Made by a program: the position numbers and the translations under genes. Positions 58,895 to 64,000 of a stretch of DNA of 64,000 nucleotides are shown in pieces. This DNA comes from Synaphobranchus kaupii. Lineage: Eukaryota; Chordata; Actinopteri; Anguilliformes; Synaphobranchidae. Location of the stretch: contig CM056376.1 of the NCBI GenBank assembly GCA_029718625.1, positions 86,470,356-86,534,355 of the forward strand. The letters are read 5' to 3'. The notes under the pieces are model-generated. The model had not been told where the DNA came from. It did no database searches and saw nothing but the letters and a program-made list of their open reading frames with translations. Every line of letters starts with the position of its first letter. Position 1 is the first letter of the stretch.

Positions 58895-59078
58895 TGGGCG
58901 ATATTTTCAGGCTCTTACTCCAGTGCGCTAAGACAGGCGGTGTGGCAAAAATGTGTAATGGAATGGAATGCTCTGTGTCTACTGCATGTGTACTGCATTC
59001 AATTCCATGCCACATTTTCGCCACACCACCTGTCTTAGTGCACAGCGCACTGGAGTAAGAGCCTGAAAACAGCACCCA
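58895..59078. mobile_element. Palindromic MITE nested in the CAGGGTG element
   Basis: CAGGCTCTTACTCCAGTGCG and its inverse CGCACTGGAGTAAGAGCCTG, followed inward by AAGACAGG(C/T)GGTGTGGC arms that also pair. A TGGG...CCCA outer edge is shared by both ends. Confidence 0.85.
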
Positions 59079-60148
59079 CTGGGCCTCAGCACCCAATTGG
59101 GCCTCATTCAAGCACAAATTTGATCGTAAATGGGAATATAAATGTGTAGATTAGATTTACAATTAATTTACATCGAGGTCAAACTTTTGATGAATGCAGT
59201 TCTAAATCAACATTGAGGCAAAACGACACTAATTACTTGAGTTTAAGGACATTTGTCCAAATGTTTATTACAGTGAAATAGGGGTCGGTGTGGCTACAGA
59301 GCCTGTGGGGTGGGATCAGGTTTCAGCGGAGGGTTTGTAGCTAGATAGCTACTGCAATGGCGGAGGTGAAGAAGCTCAGTGAAGTGAAATGACAAGCCGA
59401 CAGGGCTCGTTCAAAAACCAGAATCGGAATTGCTTTTCCTCGATGGCAACAGCTGAAGTTCAGCAAGGGGATGAAGAGCGATGTGGAGTTGGCGTGTTTT
59501 CTGTTGGACCTGTAAGTAACGTTACCTCTAGCTATGCAGCTAGCTATGGTGACTGGGCGGGGGTTGGATATATGATTGTAATATGAAGCTGAAAATAGAT
59601 ATTAAACCATTAGACAACAAAGCAAGCATTTTATAAACCCACTCTCTGTCCTAAAGGTCACACTGTTAACGGAAGTGCTCCCGTTTAATGAATCAATCGC
59701 TAGGCCTAGGCTACATTATTGCCCTCAAACATCAAATGGCACGGAAAAAATGATGCCCTTCTTTGGACAACGAAGAATAATTCTCCTTCATCCCAGGAAA
59801 GTGGTTATTGGTGTGTAAGGACTGTACACGTATACACTGTGGTCAGTTCAATCCTGACTTGACAGGGCAAATACAAGAAGAGATGTTCGAATTTGCGGCA
59901 ACACGAGTGTGGGCTGTAACTCCAAATAAGCGCTGCAAAGAAAACCCGTTCATGACGCCAAAACAGCTAAAATAAACTGCGCGGTCAATGGAAAATAGCT
60001 TTGCACACAGACGAATTTCGCGAGATAATCAGCTATACAATAAAAAAAGAATCGCCACTACCTTCAGCTGCCAATGAGTGATCCCTGTAACAAATAAACA
60101 TTAAAAGACTAAGAGCAGGATAAAGAACAGGAAAGTACCGAAATTGGT

Positions 60149-60409
60149 TTAAAACGCATAAATCTGGGATCGTATAATTGTGCAGAACGGAGCAATTGGA
60201 GTCTGCTGGCGTGCTCTTGAATATTGTTCGCTTTGCATATGGGATTCTACCGCCCTGAATCCCATTGTGCCAAGCTTGAAACATTTGCGACATATACTGC
60301 ATCGGGCTTCGGAGACATTACCGGGCACGGGTTTTAACCATGTTATGGGTTTTAACCATGAGTATTCGCTTTTCTCAAGCCATTTATCGTTAAACTTGCA
60401 TTTATCCAT
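60149..60409 (-). CDS. BED-like zinc-finger N-terminus of a transposon protein (fragment)
   Basis: 86 codons from an ATG at 60409. The sequence opens with MDKCKFNDKWLEKSEYSWLK and continues VPGNVSEARCSICRKCFKL, GTMGFRAVESH. This matches the zinc-finger module found at the start of many fish transposon-derived proteins. Metal ligands Cys37, Cys40 and His57 are present; the usual final His is replaced by Tyr at about residue 63. A duplication of TTTTAACCATG repeats WLKP. The frame stops soon after, and nothing of a transposase core follows, so this is a remnant. Confidence 0.75.
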   Translation of the reverse strand: MDKCKFNDKWLEKSEYSWLKPITWLKPVPGNVSEARCSICRKCFKLGTMGFRAVESHMQSEQYSRARQQTPIAPFCTIIRSQIYAF

Positions 60410-61366
60410 GAATCAGTTAGTTTGCTAGCTTGGCTATTACATAGAACTTAGATTGTTACCTCCCTTGACTGAATCCGAAGCAGAAATTTAGCAGAAAGTA
60501 ATCTTGTCAGAATCGCTCCTACTGACAGTAGCCTACTACTGTGGAACAGTTTAGATTACTTGGTAACGTAGAAGCACCCGCGAACTCTTGCGGTCACGTG
60601 ACTTCACCTAAAAAGGATCCTTGCGTATTTTTAAAAAAAAATCCAGTTTCTATCGTATTTGGTTTTCTTTCAGTTTATCATTTGGCAAAACTCAATCACA
60701 CCGTATAGTGAGATTGGGAACACATCGCCTCAAAAAATATTTAAGACCTTTCAAAAACGAATTTAATACAATTTAATACATTTTAAGGCCTTTTTTTAAT
60801 AAATATGAATTTAAGACTATTTAAGACTTTTTAATGACCCGCGGACACCCTGAATAACACAATATTTTAGACCTGCCTCTACCAGAAGGCTAAAAGTGGG
60901 TCGTGGTTGGATCTTGCAGCAGGACAATGATTCGAGGCATACCTCAAAATCCACACAAAAATGGTTCACTGACCACAGAATCAAGGTTTTAGCAATGGCC
61001 ATCCCAGTCCACTGACCTGAACCCCACTGAAAATCTGTCCACAAGCAAAGATCAAAGGATCTGGGGAGATTCTCCCTTGCTGTTCTCCAACCTCATCAAA
61101 CATTACAGGAGAAGACTCATTGCTGTTATCTTGGCAAAGGGAGGGTGTACAAAGTACTAAATACAGGGATGCCAATAATTGTGACACACATCTTCCGCAA
61201 AATAGAAATTATTTTGCATGAAATATTTGTTTTTACTTTTATCAATGGTATCAAAGTTTTACTGTATAATCTCATTTTTCTGAGCATAGAAAATATTTGA
61301 TAAACAATGAACTGTACTTTTTGCTCATATTAATTGAGGTTGCCAATAATTCTGGTGGGCAATGTA

Positions 61367-62087
61367 ACTGCTTCTTTTGCTAACATTCTTATAACTCATT
61401 TTTTGAGATGAAATGTTTTGTACATGTAGCTAAATATTTCAGACACAACAAATATTTAATAGATTTAGTAGAATAGAATTCAGATTTTTAAAATGTATTA
61501 AACAAATGTACAAAATATTTGCTATACAATGCACTTAATTTGCAAAATGTTTCTTACATTTAGATAGATATTTCATACATTTCTTAGACTTTTACTAAAC
61601 ATATTATATATTGGCAATCATCTTTGAAAGATTTAGTAAATGGTTTACAATTTAGCTACTTTTATTAAACATTTAAGGAAAAAATAAGTACTAAATGTTG
61701 CAGAAATTTAGCTAAGCTTTGCAAACATGCATTAAATGTTGAAAACCGCCATACAATAAAACATTGACTTACAAATGAACCCCTTCACGCAGATACAACA
61801 TTTGGCCAATTCTCACCTATTTAGGGGGTGTTATATTTATAACTATGGCCTTATAACTCCAGGTGTGAGCATCACAGAGTCTTGGAAAATGGCTTAAATG
61901 AAACAAGACAGTTGTACCATTCACAATATTAACAGATTAGCTTATTTTCATAATTTAGGTCAAAATAAAGTGCCACAAATGCAAAGAAATCTTGGCAAAA
62001 ATGTTTTTCTTTAGTTTGCAATGAAATACAGAGAGCTACATATGTGAAACAGGTAAAACTATACAATTCCTGGATCATAAACTCTGT
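61367..62087. other. No gene recognised; degenerate A/T repeats
   Basis: 61440-61750 shows many imperfect copies of words such as ATTTAGTAAA, ACAAATATTT and TTTAGATA, suggesting an old degenerate short-period repeat. Confidence 0.45.
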
Positions 62088-62552
62088 CGCTGTGTCTGAA
62101 TCAGAGCCCTATCTACTGCGCCCTGTCTGCTACATACAGTGCACTGGCAGAAATGTGCTGTTTAACGTGCAATGTTTAGCACGTGATGTGTAGTACGCAG
62201 AAAATATCCGCCATACTATCTTCCAACCATACTGTGGAAGTGTCGTACGATGTCCCACCCTTGCGCAGCCATGTTACGTGTTGTTTTTGTTGTATTTGAA
62301 GGAAAACGTTAGCGAAGCTGCACCTCATTTTTTAAAACGAAGCTTCACGTCTTTATGCGACCAAAATGTTTGTGTATTTCTTGAAAAGTGTGCTCCCGAA
62401 TATACTCAGCGAAACCCCAGAAGCAAGTGTATCATATGGGGGTTTAAAGTATACTATATTGAGAGAAAACTTTGCCTACTTAACGACTATTTTGTCATGT
62501 CTACTCAACAAGCCTACCTAATAGTATGGAAGGGTGCTGATTAGGACACAGC
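62088..62552. mobile_element. MITE with GGCTGTGTC-type ends
   Basis: GCTGTGTCTGAATCAGAGCC at the left and GGTGCTGATTAGGACACAGC at the right are inverted. Such ends are common in fish DNA transposons. No target duplication is evident and the interior is non-coding. Confidence 0.7.
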
Positions 62553-62822
62553 CCGCGTCCACATGTGTGCAAAATCTGAGGGTGATATGCAGAACTACTA
62601 CAGATCTATGATGCAAAATATAGGCAGTGTACCCTGCTGTCCCTTAGTGTCTCCAAATGTATCCAAAATGGCTAAATTGTGCACTGCTGTAAATCATAAA
62701 ATAATTATATATTTAACTACAAATCAAATGTTGTGGCTCATAAAACTCACTTTTGCACCATTTTCAAGTGGGAATTACTATATCTTTGCAACAGTATAGA
62801 TAAATATGTGATAAATATCTAC

Positions 62823-63694
62823 GGGCCGGATTCAGAGATGGCCAACTTAAGTCATGCGCTTAAATGCCTGTACTGCGCGGATTTAACGCGGACTGAGATA
62901 CGCCAGCTTTCTACTAAAAATCCCACCTTTGGGCTTCGTAGTTGCTCTTCCGTGATGGGGAAGGCAGTGAACGTATTAATCCGTCGCATTGATAAAATGA
63001 TCATAGCTCCTATTGATGACTTGGATATACCCATCACACAATCAAAATAAATAATCGCTGGACAGTGGTTGCACGCAATATTATTAAGTAAATAAATAAA
63101 TCGTTGGATTTACTGAAAAAATGTTTTTTTAAATCTAATCTTTTTTTAACAATTTACCTAATACAGTCGAACACAATCGCCTATATGCGACGTCTTCTAC
63201 GTAATAATTTTGGAGAAGCTGTGCTGACACAAATCATCTTTCTGTCAAAGTGAAGCGATGATCCAGACACTGTCTATCAATCCATCTAATTGACAGACAG
63301 TCAATCATAGCATACTTTTGTATATTTTTCTTTTTATGACAGCTCTTTGATAATTGCAAGTTAGCTATGCAAAGGGTTAGGGATATGACCAATATTATGT
63401 TCAAATAACATGCACTCATTCTAATATCCATTTATGTGAAAGACGCTGTATTTTTCATAATAATCTATTGGCGGCGGTAGTTTTAAATTAAAACTCTGAA
63501 CATCATGCACGACTTGTAGACACGCCTCATTTTCATGAAATCTCCACCCTGTGCGCGTAATGCTGCATATATACTGGAGAGACGCTTAAAACAGTCGATA
63601 AGTCAAATGTATGAATCACAAATAGCTTAAGCTACGCATAATTTCGGGAGTAAGTCCCATTTGCGCATGCTTATCTCAACTCTGAATCTGGCCC
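62823..63694. mobile_element. DNA element with GGGCC(A/G)GATTCAGAG ends (872 bp)
   Basis: GGGCCGGATTCAGAGATG at the left is mirrored by CAACTCTGAATCTGGCCC at the right, with further inverted similarity around CATGCGC. The interior has no recognisable transposase, and no clear target duplication is seen. Confidence 0.75.
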
Positions 63695-63875
63695 TATGGG
63701 TCTAAACACCTATCCAAATCTGTCATAAAATATTTTTTGTCCATTATAAATCATATACACATTCATACCCACTCCAAGGAAAATTTGACATTCATCTAGC
63801 ACATATTCATAGTAAAATTTAATGAGTATTTTCCATTCCCTAAGAGAGAAGTATTTCCCAGGGAGATACTAATAC

Positions 63876-64000
63876 TGTTAGGTGTTAGTGGGGGAAGGAC
63901 CCAAATGCAGGCAGGAGTACAAAAAAAATAGAAGTTTAATAAGGGCAAGGCAGCAATCCGTGGTAATACAGGCCGGGTCAAAAACCGGGAAGGCAGGGCA
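63876..64000 (-). mobile_element. Start of another LTR, cut by the window end
   Basis: TGTTAGGTGTTAGTGGGGGA followed by GACCCAAATGCAGGCAGG and GTTTAATAAGGGCAAGGCAG resembles the end region of fish Gypsy LTRs read on the opposite strand. AATAC (63871-63875) may be the target duplication. Confidence 0.55.

Larger units (their letters stand above)
58658..60852 (-). mobile_element. CAGGGTG-ended DNA transposon, internally decayed
   Basis: The ends CAGGGTGTCTGCAGG and CCCGCGGACACCCTG are inverted, with AAGACTTTTTAAGAC-type subterminal motifs on both sides. AATAA lies on both sides (58653-58657 and 60853-60857), and removing the element restores the Tc1 reading. Such ends are common in fish DNA elements. 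The - strand keeps a BED-like zinc-finger start (60149-60409) but no transposase core. A palindromic MITE lies inside. Confidence 0.85.
57585..61364 (+). pseudogene. Tc1-like transposase gene, broken by two insertions
   Basis: Three separated pieces read in order on the + strand. 57585-57661 gives DHQVSKGTTRCHLYAN-like sequence. 58347-58657 gives RKPLLSS, then YGGGSLILWGCFSSKGPGNF from the catalytic core. 60853-61364 gives GSCSRTM-type remnants, the PSQSTDLNPTENL block around the third catalytic residue, and a 3' IR ending near 61364 with TTGCCAATAATTCTGG. The first interruption is a solo LTR, the second a 2.2-kb CAGGGTG element. Extra stops and frameshifts occur within pieces. The 5' start and left IR are not found. 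Confidence 0.85.

Overview
The window looks like intergenic or intronic DNA from a ray-finned (teleost) fish. I found no host protein-coding exon I can support. The evidence for a teleost is the repeat content: Sleeping Beauty-type Tc1 ends, other Tc1-like transposases, a 5S-rRNA-headed SINE, two different DIRS-type tyrosine-recombinase (YR) retroelements, a Ty3/Gypsy chromovirus of Tf1/sushi style with TGTAACG...CGTAACA LTRs, CAGTGTTTCCC hAT-type miniature elements and long-inverted-repeat MITEs. Species cannot be read from this.

Layout. 30-3745: a long-TIR DNA transposon holding a small hAT MITE. 3.7-6.1 kb: unassigned, ending in a LINE 3' tail. 6160-14510: an 8.35-kb composite flanked by Sleeping Beauty-like IR/DR ends and TA. 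It is an old palindromic Tc1 element with short X-Y units inserted at mirrored sites in both arms, plus a 5.3-kb related unit that carries a decayed DIRS-type RT-RNase H-YR gene. 14.5-21.7 kb: mostly single-copy-looking DNA with a deleted Tc1 copy and a small free palindrome. 21.7-29.1 kb: two head-to-tail copies (A and B) of a 3-4 kb unit, each ending in a long-TIR MITE that lies in opposite orientation in the two copies; B also carries a 1.17-kb fully palindromic Tc1 element. 29.1-33.2 kb: unassigned, with a foldback and a 136-bp duplication. 33.3-36.0 kb: a second, different DIRS remnant on the + strand.

37032-44462: a nearly complete Ty3/Gypsy chromovirus on the - strand with near-identical LTRs, a perfect 5-bp target duplication, gag, protease, RT, RNase H, integrase and chromodomain, broken only by two small frameshifts. 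44.5-55.4 kb: microsatellites, GC-richer unique DNA that may include conserved non-coding elements, a tRNA-SINE head and a 5S SINE. 55393-57259: a solo LTR. 57.6-61.4 kb: a Tc1-like transposase gene broken by a solo LTR and by a 2.2-kb CAGGGTG-ended element, which itself holds a palindromic MITE. 62.1-63.7 kb: two more TIR elements. 63876-end: the edge of another LTR.

The most interesting structures are three. First, the short/long X-Y family in the 6.2-14.5 kb composite: comparison with two empty palindromes in the same window shows insertion without target duplication, as expected of YR integration. Second, the chromovirus LTR and leader, where 11 nt after the LTR are complementary to 11 nt that lie 30 bp downstream of a TATA-like box, indicating Tf1/sushi self-priming. 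Third, the A/B duplication with an inverted MITE interior. All calls come from reading the sequence by eye; identities and boundaries are approximate unless a target duplication fixes them.
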